A stretch of 64,000 bases of DNA from an uncultured Rhodospirillales bacterium (lineage in GTDB: Bacteria > Pseudomonadota > Alphaproteobacteria > Azospirillales > Azospirillaceae): the NCBI GenBank assembly GCA_903927615.1, contig CAIYNU010000023.1, positions 1 to 64,000 on the forward strand, written 5' to 3'. Below, piece by piece: positions 9,559-18,643 of the stretch (the stretch's first letter is position 1; each line of letters starts with the position of its first letter). Under the pieces are notes generated by a model. That model searched no databases. It was not told the DNA's origin and saw only the letters and a list, made by a program, of their open reading frames with translations. A program made the translations under genes and the position numbers.

Positions 9559-9694
9559 AGGGGCCTCTCGCGATCGGGTCGGCACTGTATCTCGAGCAGC
9601 CGGACAACGCACGTCCTGCCGCAGGGGATTACCGTAACCAAAATGCCATCCGTTGCGGAAGGCCGTAGGTTTGGCGTATGATAGATAGGAGGGT
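9559..9694. promoter_or_regulatory. Divergent promoter region, hypA / 331-aa gene
   Basis: This 136-bp gap separates two divergent genes and must carry both promoters. On the plus strand TTGCGG and TATGAT (9677-9682) are 18 bp apart and resemble a sigma-70 promoter, but its start point would fall in the ribosome-binding site at 9687-9693. I saw no convincing sigma-54 or FNR site for the hyp side. Confidence 0.35.
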
Positions 9695-9777
9695 ATGATG
9701 TCTTCGTCCGGCGGCGCTACCGACACCGGAGCGTCGCACCCGGTGTCAATGCGAAACCGATCCATAGGGCAACAGCG

Positions 9778-10773
9778 GTGCAGGAGATTAAGGACCCGAA
9801 CGGTGTTCCGAGAGCGCGCGACGAGTTCGACGAGCCGGACCCCTACGGACCGACCACGACGTTCGATTTCCAGCATAAAGTGTTCACCATCCAAGGCGGC
9901 TATTTTTCCTTTACGTCGGACCGGAGCGAGGTGGTGTATTACGTTCCGCTGGGTACCAACGTGGCGGCGGTGCCGTTGGCGGCGTTGCGCAGCACTTTTG
10001 AGATCCGCCGCGGGAGCCGCGACGACCGGTTGCTGACCACCGTCGAGTCCAGTTTGCGTTTCGTCAAAATCATCCGGCCCGGCGAATCGATCCCGAATGA
10101 GTTGCTGGACGGGACCGCGTCGTGGCAGGTGTCCGACGAGCATCGGGCGTTGGCCCGTAACCGGGTCCTGATTCAGTTGGCATCGTGGTCCTCGGGCCAT
10201 GAGATCGTGGTCAGCGACCCCACCAAAATTGAACAAATTGCCGAGGACCCTGTTACCAAACAGCGGGTGGCCGACGCCTATGTCAAGCTGACCGAAGCTC
10301 TGGGCCTGTCGCCTGATCGCCAAGTTGAAGTCGAAGCAAGAATCGCCGCCTATATTCATGAACTGGCCTATATCGAAGCCTTGCGGGGGCGGCTGGCCCT
10401 GATTCGCAGTATTGTCGAAAAGAGTGAACGGATGCGGGCAGCCTATCGGCTTGACCGGACCTTCGTCACGGAAATCACTCAAATGATCCGACTGTTCAAG
10501 ACGCCGTTGGCCGAGTTTCAGACCATCTTCGATCAGGTCGACGGTCAGTCGGGAGAGGTTCTGGCGCTGTTAAAAAATCTCGAGTCACAGATCGAATTTA
10601 CGCGACGGATGCGTGACGAGTTGCACCACAAGCTGCTTGATTGGGATGACCTGATCGAACAGTGGAAGAGGGGCGGCGGCGAGCGGTCGGCGACGGGAGA
10701 AGGCTTGATCAAGACCACCTATCGGTTCCTGGCCCAACGGTATATGTCCGCCACCATCTGGCGGCGTGGCTAG
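9778..10773 (+). CDS. Unknown coiled-coil-rich protein, coupled to the aminomutase gene
   Basis: The 331-aa protein is not recognised. It has a beta-rich first part (residues about 25-110) and a helical second part from about 140 on, with heptad-like stretches, then a basic tail. No membrane segment or known motif is visible. The start is uncertain: the frame opens from a GTG at 9778 without a clear ribosome site, whereas a strong AGGAGGG at 9688-9693 precedes an ATG pair at 9695 and 9698 in a different frame. Either translation starts at the GTG or a one-base shift near 9760-9790 has separated the true N-terminus. The TAG stop overlaps the GTG of the next gene (TAGTG). Confidence 0.65.
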   Translation: MQEIKDPNGVPRARDEFDEPDPYGPTTTFDFQHKVFTIQGGYFSFTSDRSEVVYYVPLGTNVAAVPLAALRSTFEIRRGSRDDRLLTTVESSLRFVKIIRPGESIPNELLDGTASWQVSDEHRALARNRVLIQLASWSSGHEIVVSDPTKIEQIAEDPVTKQRVADAYVKLTEALGLSPDRQVEVEARIAAYIHELAYIEALRGRLALIRSIVEKSERMRAAYRLDRTFVTEITQMIRLFKTPLAEFQTIFDQVDGQSGEVLALLKNLESQIEFTRRMRDELHHKLLDWDDLIEQWKRGGGERSATGEGLIKTTYRFLAQRYMSATIWRRG

Positions 10774-11840
10774 TGGCGGAGCGGACTCCGGGCCTGGAGC
10801 CCGAAACCCGGAGAACACTACGGAGTGTCGCCGAATTGGTCGGGGCCGGGCTGGTCCCGGCCGAGGCCGGGGCGGCCCTGGCCGCGGTGGCGGCGCGGTA
10901 TGCCATCGCCGTGCCGCCGGCTCTGGCCGCCCTGATCACTTCCGGCGACGCCGCCGACCCGATTGGCCGCCAGTTCCTGCCCGACCCGGCGGAGCTGGTG
11001 GCCGGTGCGGACGAATGGGCCGATCCCATCGGCGACGCGGCCCATACCCCGGTCAAGGGCATCGTCCATCGTTATCCCGACCGGGTGTTGTTGATGCCGA
11101 CCCTGGTCTGCGCGGTCTATTGCCGGTTCTGCTTCCGGCGCGAGCGGGTCGGGCCGGGCGGTGAGGATCGTTTGCAGGATGCCGAACTGGCAACGGCGCT
11201 GTCCTATATCCGCGACCGTCCGGCCATCCGGGAGGTGGTGATAACCGGCGGCGATCCGCTGACCCTGACCCCGCACCGGCTGGGCGAACTGATCCGCGCC
11301 CTGGATGCCCTGCCCAACGTTCGGGTGATTCGGTTGCATACCCGGGTGCCGGTGGCGGCGCCGGAGCGGATCGACCCCGGGATGGTGGCGGCGCTGTCGT
11401 GCGACACGGCGTTGTTCGTGGCGCTGCACGCCAATCATCCCCGGGAGTTGACCCCGGCCGCGATCGGGGCCATCCGCCGGTTGAGCGGTGCCGGCATCGC
11501 CATGATCGGTCAGAGCGTGCTGTTGAAGGGTGTTAACGACGACCCCGTCACGCTGGAGGCGCTGATGCGCGCCTTCGTCGAGGCTCGCATCAAGCCCTAT
11601 TACCTGCACCATCTGGATCCGGCACCCGGCACCGCCCGGTTTCGGACCGGCATTGCCCATGGCCAGGCGCTGATGCGGCAGTTGCGGGGCCGGGTCTCGG
11701 GGCTGTGCCAACCGGAATATGTCCTTGATATCACCGGGGGATTCGGCAAGAGTCCGATTGCTCCGGGGTACCTGTCGGCCCAAGGCGACACCATCGTCGA
11801 CTGGCAGGGGCGGAGGCATCCGCTTTTTGAAGCTTTCTAA
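10773..11840 (+). CDS. Radical SAM lysine 2,3-aminomutase-like protein (KamA/EpmB family)
   Basis: Family members shift the amino group of lysine from C2 to C3; EpmB does this for the lysine later attached to elongation factor P. The 355-aa protein has the radical SAM cluster motif CAVYCRFC (about residues 110-117), a GGDP SAM-binding turn (ITGGDPLTL), the HTRVPV segment, and YYLHHLDPAPGT, all characteristic of the family. At 355 aa it is nearer the EF-P-type/alphaproteobacterial aminomutase-related group than the 415-aa clostridial enzyme. I choose the GTG at 10773, overlapping the previous stop; the frame extends further upstream with non-homologous sequence. No efp or epmA gene is visible nearby. 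Confidence 0.85.
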   Translation: MAERTPGLEPETRRTLRSVAELVGAGLVPAEAGAALAAVAARYAIAVPPALAALITSGDAADPIGRQFLPDPAELVAGADEWADPIGDAAHTPVKGIVHRYPDRVLLMPTLVCAVYCRFCFRRERVGPGGEDRLQDAELATALSYIRDRPAIREVVITGGDPLTLTPHRLGELIRALDALPNVRVIRLHTRVPVAAPERIDPGMVAALSCDTALFVALHANHPRELTPAAIGAIRRLSGAGIAMIGQSVLLKGVNDDPVTLEALMRAFVEARIKPYYLHHLDPAPGTARFRTGIAHGQALMRQLRGRVSGLCQPEYVLDITGGFGKSPIAPGYLSAQGDTIVDWQGRRHPLFEAF

Positions 11841-11971
11841 ACGAGTTTGATTGCCGGATGTCCGAGGATGACCTATGATGCGACCCCCATCAGGACGTAT
11901 TCTTTGGTCAGGGGGGCACAGGGGCCGTCCGGCCGCCGTTGCGTAGCCCCCAAGCGGAGGGAGCTTAGGGA

Positions 11972-13048
11972 TTGAAGGCCGCCCGACCCAGCGGCAAGTC
12001 CGCAAACACCGAGACATCGGCAGGAAGCACTCGTGATGTTTCTGATGATGAGGCGCGCGACTCCCTCCACATCCTGCCGTTATCACTCATTCGGTTGGCA
12101 ACGCCGGGTTTGCAGGGCGCCAGACTGATCAAAAACGTGCGCCTGGAAACCGTGATCGAGATGTTTAATGACAGCATGACTGGAAGCGGGCAGGTTAAAG
12201 TCGATCATCTTGCAGCTTATTTTGATTCTTTTAAGGAGGAAGTCGCCGAAGATATGGTGAAGCTGCTTAAATTAGCACAATCTAGCAGCTTTGACGTTTA
12301 TTCTATGCGCATTGAGTTGCGAAGGCTAAGTATAGACGTAAATAATTATAAAGGATTAACGCTTTCTGCGCGCAAGAAGCTTGAGCTGACGGCGTATATG
12401 AAGTCGTTTACGCATCCTCTGATCCTGCATGTTTATGGATCGGAAGAAGTAAGCATTACCGACGTATCTGATATTATTAAAATGTTCGCCAACCCTAACC
12501 GCGAAGAGGCAATCAAGAACATCAGGACGATGGCCGAGCGATTGCAAATCACGGTCGCCGATCTGCCGGCTTTTCTTGAAGAATACGGCGATATTTTCCT
12601 CTCTTTGGCCTATTTCCGGCGGTGCATCGACGAGGTGGTGCCCGAGGTTCACCGTTTTATCGACTGGATGAACGAGGTCCGCAGTAGCGCCGAGATCTCC
12701 CGCGACAAGCGCCTGATCAAGACCATCGAGCAGGTCGGCGCCGACGTGACCGACATCACCACCTCGATTACCGGTCGTTTTGAGAATTTTGATCGCCGGT
12801 CCAAGGACTTTTGGACCGACATCAATGCCGATACATTCCGTTCGATCCGCAAGTTGATCACCGCCCATCACGTCACCATCGGCGGCGTGCTGTGCGGGTT
12901 GGCGGTTAAAATGAATCTGTGGAAATTGCGCTTCGCCCGGGGCGGCGGCGGTCCCAACCGGCGCATCGAGTTCGTCAAGTCGGAAATTCTGCCCGGCCTT
13001 AGCCATATTAAGGCCCTGGAAGAATCGGCGCGCGAAATCCGGGGGTGA
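11972..13048 (+). CDS. Unknown mostly helical protein
   Basis: The 358-aa protein is not recognised. It looks mostly alpha-helical and cytoplasmic: a disordered first 30 residues, then charged helices (for example VIEMFNDSM, FKEEVAEDMVKLLKLAQ, AIKNIRTMAERLQ), and a basic, Gly-rich tail region. The start is probably TTG at 11972, directly after an in-frame stop and eight or so bases downstream of GGAGGGAG; the next in-frame ATG is about 70 codons in. The first half (12180-12500) is poorer in GC than its surroundings. It stands alone, with a gap of about 130 bp on its 5' side. Confidence 0.7.
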   Translation: MKAARPSGKSANTETSAGSTRDVSDDEARDSLHILPLSLIRLATPGLQGARLIKNVRLETVIEMFNDSMTGSGQVKVDHLAAYFDSFKEEVAEDMVKLLKLAQSSSFDVYSMRIELRRLSIDVNNYKGLTLSARKKLELTAYMKSFTHPLILHVYGSEEVSITDVSDIIKMFANPNREEAIKNIRTMAERLQITVADLPAFLEEYGDIFLSLAYFRRCIDEVVPEVHRFIDWMNEVRSSAEISRDKRLIKTIEQVGADVTDITTSITGRFENFDRRSKDFWTDINADTFRSIRKLITAHHVTIGGVLCGLAVKMNLWKLRFARGGGGPNRRIEFVKSEILPGLSHIKALEESAREIRG

Positions 13049-13093
13049 TGGCCCCGGGCGGTGATCGCCGTTTCCGATCACGTTGGATCGGTT

Positions 13094-13147
13094 GGGAGCG
13101 CGGGCGTCTCGCCCGCCCCTGTTGTGCGGCCGGGACGGCCGCGGTCC
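13094..13147. repeat. REP-like palindromic element, copy A
   Basis: Contains the core GCGGGCGTCTCGCCCGC, a palindrome able to form a stem, followed by a second palindromic part (GCGGCCGGGACGGCCGC). Very similar elements occur at 49618-49669 and 60673-60719. It lies between two genes, downstream of the unknown protein and of the convergent oxidoreductase. Confidence 0.85.
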
Positions 13148-13195
13148 GGACGTTGCAACCTGTTCGGAAACCGCTCGAGGTCCCCCGGGCGGTTC

Positions 13196-14215
13196 TCAGT
13201 CCTGGCGCCCGGGGACGGTCAGCACGATCTTGCCGATGTGCGTGCTGCTTTCCATCAACCGATGGGCCTCGGCGGCTTCGGTCAGCGGGAAGGTGCAGTG
13301 GACCATCACCTTGACCGTACGATCGGCCAGCAGCGGCCAGACCCGGTCGCGAAGAACCGCGGCGATGCGACCCTTTTCCGCCACCGGACGCGGGCGCAGG
13401 GTTGATCCGGTCAGAGTCTGGCGCTTCAACATCACCGGCATCAGGTTGAGCGTGACCTTGGGTCCCCGCAGGAAGGCGATGCTGACATGGCGGCCATCGG
13501 CGGCCAGGGATTCGAGGTTGCGCGCCACGTAGTCGCCGCCGACCATGTCCAGGATGACATCGACGCCCTTCCCCCGGGTCAGATCCTTGAGCACCGCGAC
13601 GAAATCTTCGGTGCGGTAGTCGATGGCGCGCTCGGCCCCCAGCGCCTCGCAGGTCCGGCACTTGTCCGGGCTGCCGGCGGTGGTGAAAACCCGGGCGCCG
13701 AAGACCCGGCCAAGCTGAATGGCGGTGGTGCCGATGCCGCTGGAGCCGCCGTGAACCAGCAGCGACTCGCCGGCTTGAAGCGCGCCGCGCTCGAACACAT
13801 TGTGCCAGACGGTGAAAAAGGTCTCGGGGACGGCCGCCGCCTCCACCAGCGACAGGGACGCCGGGACCGGCAGGCATTGGACGGCGGGCACCGCGCAGTA
13901 CTCGGCATAGCCGCCGCCGGTCAGCAGCGCGCAGACGGAATCGCCCGGCGCCAGGCCCGAGACTCCCTCGCCCAGCGCGACGATCCGGCCCGCCACCTCC
14001 AACCCGGGCAGATCCGAGGCCCCGGGCGGCGGCGCGTAATGGCCAAGGCGTTGGATCACGTCCGGACGATTGACCCCGGCCGCGGCAACCTCGATCAAGA
14101 CCTCGCCGGCGCCGGGCGCGGGCAGCGGCCGTAGGGTCGGACGCAGTTGCTCGGGACCGCCCGGGGCCGCGATCTCGATGGCAGTCATGGTGGCGGGAAG
14201 CAGGGCGGTGGTCAT
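13196..14215 (-). CDS. NAD(P)H quinone oxidoreductase, zinc-independent MDR superfamily
   Basis: The 339-aa protein matches the quinone oxidoreductase (QOR/PIG3) branch of the medium-chain dehydrogenases: an N-terminal GroES-like fold (GEVLIEVAAAGVNRPDVIQ), the Rossmann loop LVHGGSSGIGTTAIQL near residue 145, and DVILDMVGG. The residues that bind catalytic zinc in alcohol dehydrogenases are missing, as expected. It would use NADPH to reduce quinones or electrophilic enones in the cytoplasm. The ATG at 14215 is preferred; ATG at 14188 also gives a good N-terminus. It is transcribed away from the GGDEF-EAL gene, with a 283-bp gap that looks promoter-like (AT-rich around 14320-14400). Confidence 0.9.
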   Translation of the reverse strand: MTTALLPATMTAIEIAAPGGPEQLRPTLRPLPAPGAGEVLIEVAAAGVNRPDVIQRLGHYAPPPGASDLPGLEVAGRIVALGEGVSGLAPGDSVCALLTGGGYAEYCAVPAVQCLPVPASLSLVEAAAVPETFFTVWHNVFERGALQAGESLLVHGGSSGIGTTAIQLGRVFGARVFTTAGSPDKCRTCEALGAERAIDYRTEDFVAVLKDLTRGKGVDVILDMVGGDYVARNLESLAADGRHVSIAFLRGPKVTLNLMPVMLKRQTLTGSTLRPRPVAEKGRIAAVLRDRVWPLLADRTVKVMVHCTFPLTEAAEAHRLMESSTHIGKIVLTVPGRQD

Positions 14216-14498
14216 GGGTGGGTTGCCTTTTTCCGGGACGGTGGCGCACAGAGTAGGACGGCGTCCCGCCGACGGCAAGCGTTCCTGAGCAAGGACCAAG
14301 GGATGGCTTGCTATCTTTACGAAACGGTGCCTATCTTAAACAAAGATTATGGATTTACCGCGATCATCGACTGTACAAAACAAGACTGCACAAACCTTTA
14401 TTCGCTTTGCACCACAAGGGTGGCCGACGCGGGCGGCAAAGGGGCGGCGGGTCGATCGACATGATTGGCAACCATATTAGGAAACGGGTAAGCGGCCG

Positions 14499-16613
14499 AT
14501 GACTATCAACGGAGCCCTTGACCGACCGAATGCCGGCCGCATCCTTGTCGTTGATGATACGCCCGAAAATCTGGCGATTCTCACGCAGTTGCTGCGCGCC
14601 CAAGACTATCACGTCCGTTCCGCCCTGAGCGGCAAGCGGGCGCTGCAACTTGCGCTTCATGAAGCGCCGGATCTGATGCTGCTTGATATCAGAATGCCAG
14701 ATGTGGACGGCTATGAGGTGTGCCGACAGTTCAAGGAACGCCCGGAGCTGAAGGGCATTCCGATTATCTTCATCAGCGCCATGACCGATACCGAGGTCAA
14801 GGTCAAGACCTTTACCACGGGCGGGGTTGACTTCATCTCCAAGCCGTTTGAAGCGGAAGAGGTGCTGGCGCGGGTTCGGACTCACCTGGCCTTGCACGCC
14901 ATCGAGCGGGAACTCGAGCGGCGACTGGGGGCGCGGACCCGGGAACTGGCCGAGAGCGAGGCCCGGTATCGGACGCTGATCGAAAAGTCGCCCAACCTGA
15001 TCTATTCCATGTCGTCGGCCCGGGGACACCTTTACGCCAATCGCCGGTTCAAGGAGGTTCTGGGCATTGGTGCCGAATGGTTCCGCGAACATCCGGAACG
15101 GTGGTGGGTGCGCATCCATCCCGAAGACCGGGTCCAGGTCGAGGCCGCCATGACCCAGGCCTCGGAGCGGGGCCGCCACTACAATCTGGAATATCGGATC
15201 CTGGATGCCGGCGGACAATGGCGCTGGTTTCATGACCGCAGCATCGATATCCGCACCGGGTCCGACGGCGTGATTGTCGACAGCCTGGCCACCGACGTGA
15301 CCGACCTGCGCAAGCAGCAGGCGGACATGGAGCATCTGGCGTACCACGACGTGCTTACCGACCTGGCGAATCGTAAGAAGCTCCTGGCCTCCCTCGACAC
15401 CCGAATCGCCGCCGGCGAGCCGTTTGCCCTGCTGCTGCTGGACATCGACCGCTTCAAGGACATCAATGACGCCCTTGGCCACGCCGCCGGCGACCTGCTG
15501 TTGCTGCAAGTGGCGCGGCGGCTTCAGATTCAGGCCGCGAACACCACCGATCTGGTGGCGCGGCTGGGCGGCGACGAATTTGCCCTGTGCCTCGGCGGCG
15601 CCACGCTGGCCGCCGCCAGGGAGGTCGCGGGCAAAGTCCTGACGGGCTTCGATCAGCCCTTCAGTCTGGAAGGATTGCGGGTGAAAGTCGGCGCCAGCAT
15701 CGGCATCGTCGCGCATCCGACCGACGAAGGGGCCGCGTCCGAGCTGCTGATGCGGGCCGACGTGGCCATGTATGCCGCCAAGCGGCGGCTTGGGGGCTAT
15801 GCCTGCTATACCTCCGACTCCGGCCGCCATTCGGCCTTTCGCCTGGAACTCCTGTCGGAATTTAGCGAGGCGATCGACCAGGGCCAACTCGTCCTCCATT
15901 ATCAGCCCAAGATCCGGCTTCGTGACGACTCGGTGTCGGGCGTGGAGGCGCTGGTGCGCTGGCAGCATCCCAGGCACGGGCTATTGCCGCCGGGCGAGTT
16001 CCTGCCAATGGTGGAAACGAGTGATGTTATCGGAAAACTTACTCATTGGGTGATCGAGGCGGCTGCAATTCAGTTGCGGTCCTGGCGCGATCGCGGCATC
16101 CGAATTCCGATCGCGGTCAATCTGTCGGCGCGCAATCTGGTCGATGACAGCTTGCCCGGATGGGTGGAAAATATTCTGGACGCCTATCAGGTTCCAGCGG
16201 GCGGTTTGGAGTTCGAGATCACCGAAACCGCGATGATGGTCGATATTGAGCGAACTCTTGCAACTTTAAACTGTATTTCCCGGCTCAATGTCGGGTTCGC
16301 CATTGATGACTTCGGCACCGGCTTTTCGTCCTTTTCCTTCGTCCGCCGGTTGCCGTACTTGGCGTCGTTAAAAATCGACCGTTCGTTCGTGGCGCCGATG
16401 CGAACCAACCCGGTGGACGCCGTTGTGGTTAACTCCATGATTTCGCTGGCTCTTGGCCTTGGCGTGACCGCCATTGCCGAAGGCGTCGAAGACCTGGAAA
16501 CCCTGGCCGCGCTCCGCCTTGCCGGCTGTCCCGAGGCCCAGGGCTATGTCATCGCCCGGCCGATGCCGGTCGATCGGATCGAACAATGGCTGTTGAACCG
16601 AGCCGGTTCGTGA
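14499..16613 (+). CDS. Response regulator with PAS, GGDEF and EAL domains
   Basis: The 704-aa protein joins a receiver (about residues 13-130, phosphoacceptor Asp in LMLLDIRMPD), a PAS domain with PAC tail (about 150-270), a diguanylate cyclase domain and a phosphodiesterase domain. The GGDEF motif is intact (RLGGDEFALC), but the upstream inhibitory site is NTTD rather than RxxD, so feedback inhibition is probably lost. The EAL half keeps its key motifs (VEALVRW, EITET, DDFGTGFSS, KIDRSF), so c-di-GMP breakdown is plausible. It is cytoplasmic. The receiver is a close paralogue of that in the HD-GYP protein at 29140. No partner kinase is adjacent. Confidence 0.93.
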   Translation: MTINGALDRPNAGRILVVDDTPENLAILTQLLRAQDYHVRSALSGKRALQLALHEAPDLMLLDIRMPDVDGYEVCRQFKERPELKGIPIIFISAMTDTEVKVKTFTTGGVDFISKPFEAEEVLARVRTHLALHAIERELERRLGARTRELAESEARYRTLIEKSPNLIYSMSSARGHLYANRRFKEVLGIGAEWFREHPERWWVRIHPEDRVQVEAAMTQASERGRHYNLEYRILDAGGQWRWFHDRSIDIRTGSDGVIVDSLATDVTDLRKQQADMEHLAYHDVLTDLANRKKLLASLDTRIAAGEPFALLLLDIDRFKDINDALGHAAGDLLLLQVARRLQIQAANTTDLVARLGGDEFALCLGGATLAAAREVAGKVLTGFDQPFSLEGLRVKVGASIGIVAHPTDEGAASELLMRADVAMYAAKRRLGGYACYTSDSGRHSAFRLELLSEFSEAIDQGQLVLHYQPKIRLRDDSVSGVEALVRWQHPRHGLLPPGEFLPMVETSDVIGKLTHWVIEAAAIQLRSWRDRGIRIPIAVNLSARNLVDDSLPGWVENILDAYQVPAGGLEFEITETAMMVDIERTLATLNCISRLNVGFAIDDFGTGFSSFSFVRRLPYLASLKIDRSFVAPMRTNPVDAVVVNSMISLALGLGVTAIAEGVEDLETLAALRLAGCPEAQGYVIARPMPVDRIEQWLLNRAGS

Positions 16614-16846
16614 TGCGCCGCAAAGAGACTTGCCGGGTTGACATCGCGGGGCACGATGGGGTTTCCTTGGACGGACTTTCGTGGCACAATGCCGAAAGTC
16701 AGGAATGTTGGCCCTGCGGATCGACGTCTTGAACGAGCCGGCGGCCAGGGAAGAGCAGTGCCTGTGCCTTATCGTCGCAAGACGATCACCTGAAGCTGAT
16801 TGCGGTACGTTTGGTATCGTGCAGCTTGTAACATTTGGAGAATAGG

Positions 16847-17056
16847 ATGCCGTCTGGCACCGTAAAGTGGTTCAATAGCACCAAGGGTTTCGGCTTCATC
16901 GCGCCTGATGAAGGCGGCGCCGACGTCTTCGTACACATTTCGGCCGTGGAGCGAGCCGGCATCCGGACCTTGAATGAAGGCCAACGGGTTTCCTACGAAC
17001 TCCGGCACGACCCCAAGAAGGGTAAGTCGTCGGCTGACGATCTGAGAGCCATCTAG
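16847..17056 (+). CDS. Cold-shock domain protein (CspA family)
   Basis: The 69-aa protein is a single cold-shock domain that binds single-stranded nucleic acid: [15 protein letters not shown] (RNP1-like KGFGFI) and DVFVHISAV (RNP2-like). The ATG at 16847 has GGAG six bases upstream and gives the usual family N-terminus; an in-frame TTG at 16835 would add four residues and is unlikely. More than 200 bp separate it from the gene upstream, room for the long 5' leader that many csp genes use for regulation. A strong hairpin follows. Confidence 0.95.
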   Translation: MPSGTVKWFNSTKGFGFIAPDEGGADVFVHISAVERAGIRTLNEGQRVSYELRHDPKKGKSSADDLRAI

Positions 17057-17067
17057 CAGACTCTGGA

Positions 17068-17097
17068 GCCAGGGAGCCCGGTTACGGGCTCCCTGGC
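17068..17097 (+). terminator. Hairpin after the cold-shock gene
   Basis: A perfect 13-bp inverted repeat (17068-17080 and 17085-17097) with a 4-base loop starts 11 bp after the csp stop. There is no U-run after it, so it may be a Rho-independent-like terminator of the GC-rich type or an RNA-stabilising stem. Confidence 0.7.
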
Positions 17098-17177
17098 GCT
17101 TGGAGCCGGGCTATGGGGCCGAAACACCGGATCGACCCGTGTCAAAGGGTCGTAGATTCCAGGTCACACGTTTCGGG

Positions 17178-17402
17178 TCATTGGCCAGGTGATCGGGTGA
17201 TCGTTTTGATCGGCCCGCGCCGCATGCCGGACATCTCCGCGATTTTATGGTCCTGCTCTTCGATCACTCCCCGGGCAGGAGAATCACCATCAAGCCCACC
17301 CAGCAGGTTGCTGGGCACCTTGCGGTTCGAGGTGCGGGCGCCGTCTTCATAGACGATATCGAACAGCACGAACTCACTGTCGGTCGGCTTCTTCCGGGCC
17401 AC
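17178..17402 (-). CDS. Small conserved protein of unknown function
   Basis: The 74-aa protein begins VARKKPTDSEFVLFDIVYEDG and is followed by a Lys/Arg-rich and Gly-rich tail. It resembles small uncharacterised proteins I recall from Rhodospirillaceae, but no domain name can be given. The GTG at 17402 is chosen since GGAG lies eight bases upstream; a longer frame to 17462 gives an untypical hydrophobic N-terminus. No membrane segment. It is convergent to the cold-shock gene. Confidence 0.6.
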   Translation of the reverse strand: MARKKPTDSEFVLFDIVYEDGARTSNRKVPSNLLGGLDGDSPARGVIEEQDHKIAEMSGMRRGPIKTITRSPGQ

Positions 17403-17602
17403 GTCGTGTCTCCATAAAAAGATACGGGCAACAAGCACCGTCGATGGAACCCCGATCGGCACCAGCCTGATCCTGGGGTTGGTACACGGGTGAATGCTTG
17501 GGCGTCAACCGACTTGCGACGCCGGGCAGCCCGGCACTGGCGATGTTGCGGAGGCGGTCGCGGATTGCCGGACAGAAGAGTCAGTGCGCCCACCCGGATC
17601 CG

Positions 17603-18610
17603 TTAGTGAACCAAGTCGGTAAAGACATCGGCGAGCGACTGGGCGTCCACGAAACGCTCGATCCACACATCAAGCTGAACGCTATCGGCCGTGCGGACCC
17701 GGGTTTCCAGCTCGGGCGCCAGGGTATGAAAGCGGCGACGAAGTTGCAGCAGAAGCATTTCGGCCTTGCCTTTGGCTTCGCCTTGGCGTGCTCCTTGACT
17801 GAAGGCTTCGGCCGTCCATGCGGTTTTAAACTTTTCGAACGCTTCGGCCTTCCATTCGGCCTGCAACTGTTCAAGAAAGAGTGACACGCTTCGTTCCTCC
17901 TGGTTAGGCATGATTTCCCGGAGTGCGTCCCGGAGAAGGTCTGCTTCGATTTCGTTCGGCTCGCGTAAGACGTAGCGAACCAGCGCGACCAGATCATCAA
18001 ATCCCAGGGCCAGGGCGGCCCGACCCAGCGTCACCAGAGTGGTGCGGAGGTCCCCCGTGCCGGAGCCGTATTTGAGGATCAGGAAGCCGGTGCGCAAGAT
18101 CGTGTTCTGCGATAACCGGACGTCGTCGATTCGTCCCAGATCGACCAAACTATACCGAAAATCGACCAGCCAGGGGCGCAGCACCGGGTCGGCGTCGATG
18201 GCCTCGGCCAAGGTCAGGGGCACCTGCCATTCGGCCTGTCCATGATAGACAACCATGGAAACCACGGCAGGCCAGGGTTGGCCGGCGGTTCGGTTCCACC
18301 ACTCCAGAGCCTGCGTCTTATAGCCGAGCAGTTGCAATCCGATTTGGGGATCGGGCGACGACTTGTGCTCGACGACCGCGTGAATCAAGAGTGGCCGGCC
18401 GGTGATTGTGTTGGCGCGATAGAGTCGGTCGGTCCGATATTCGCGCAGTTCCGGCGGCACGAACGAGCCGGGAATGTGCTCCGGCGGTTGGTCGTCCAAC
18501 AGCGCCGCCACCTCGGGCGGCAGACGCTCGCGCAACAACGCGCCGGCCGCACCCGGTTGGTCGAGCAGACGCTTGAAGAACTGGTCATGGCGTTGAATGA
18601 TTCGGGTCAT
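17603..18610 (-). CDS. Rpn-family PD-(D/E)XK nuclease (transposase_31/YhgA-like)
   Basis: The 335-aa protein belongs to the Rpn (recombination-promoting nuclease) group: the N-terminal HDQFFKRLL, TDRLYRA and HAVVEHKSSPD segments form the nuclease core with the D...ExK catalytic pattern (EHK in VEHKSS). The C-terminal part is helical and rich in Ala, Lys and Glu. Members in E. coli promote RecA-independent recombination and are present in several diverged copies per genome. The ATG at 18610 is preferred (AGGG about eight bases upstream); GTG at 18616 adds two residues. The gene looks complete, with no inverted repeats of an IS around it. Confidence 0.85.
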   Translation of the reverse strand: MTRIIQRHDQFFKRLLDQPGAAGALLRERLPPEVAALLDDQPPEHIPGSFVPPELREYRTDRLYRANTITGRPLLIHAVVEHKSSPDPQIGLQLLGYKTQALEWWNRTAGQPWPAVVSMVVYHGQAEWQVPLTLAEAIDADPVLRPWLVDFRYSLVDLGRIDDVRLSQNTILRTGFLILKYGSGTGDLRTTLVTLGRAALALGFDDLVALVRYVLREPNEIEADLLRDALREIMPNQEERSVSLFLEQLQAEWKAEAFEKFKTAWTAEAFSQGARQGEAKGKAEMLLLQLRRRFHTLAPELETRVRTADSVQLDVWIERFVDAQSLADVFTDLVH

Positions 18611-18643
18611 ATGCACCCTATCGACAGCCGTCGGTCAACCGTA

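Noticed and set aside
14308..14502. Plus-strand 64-codon frame ahead of the GGDEF-EAL gene
   Set aside because: Basic, low-complexity translation, no ribosome site, overlaps the next gene's start.
14364..15977. Minus-strand frame of 537 codons opposite the GGDEF-EAL gene
   Set aside because: Shadow; the coding strand has intact GGDEF and EAL motifs.
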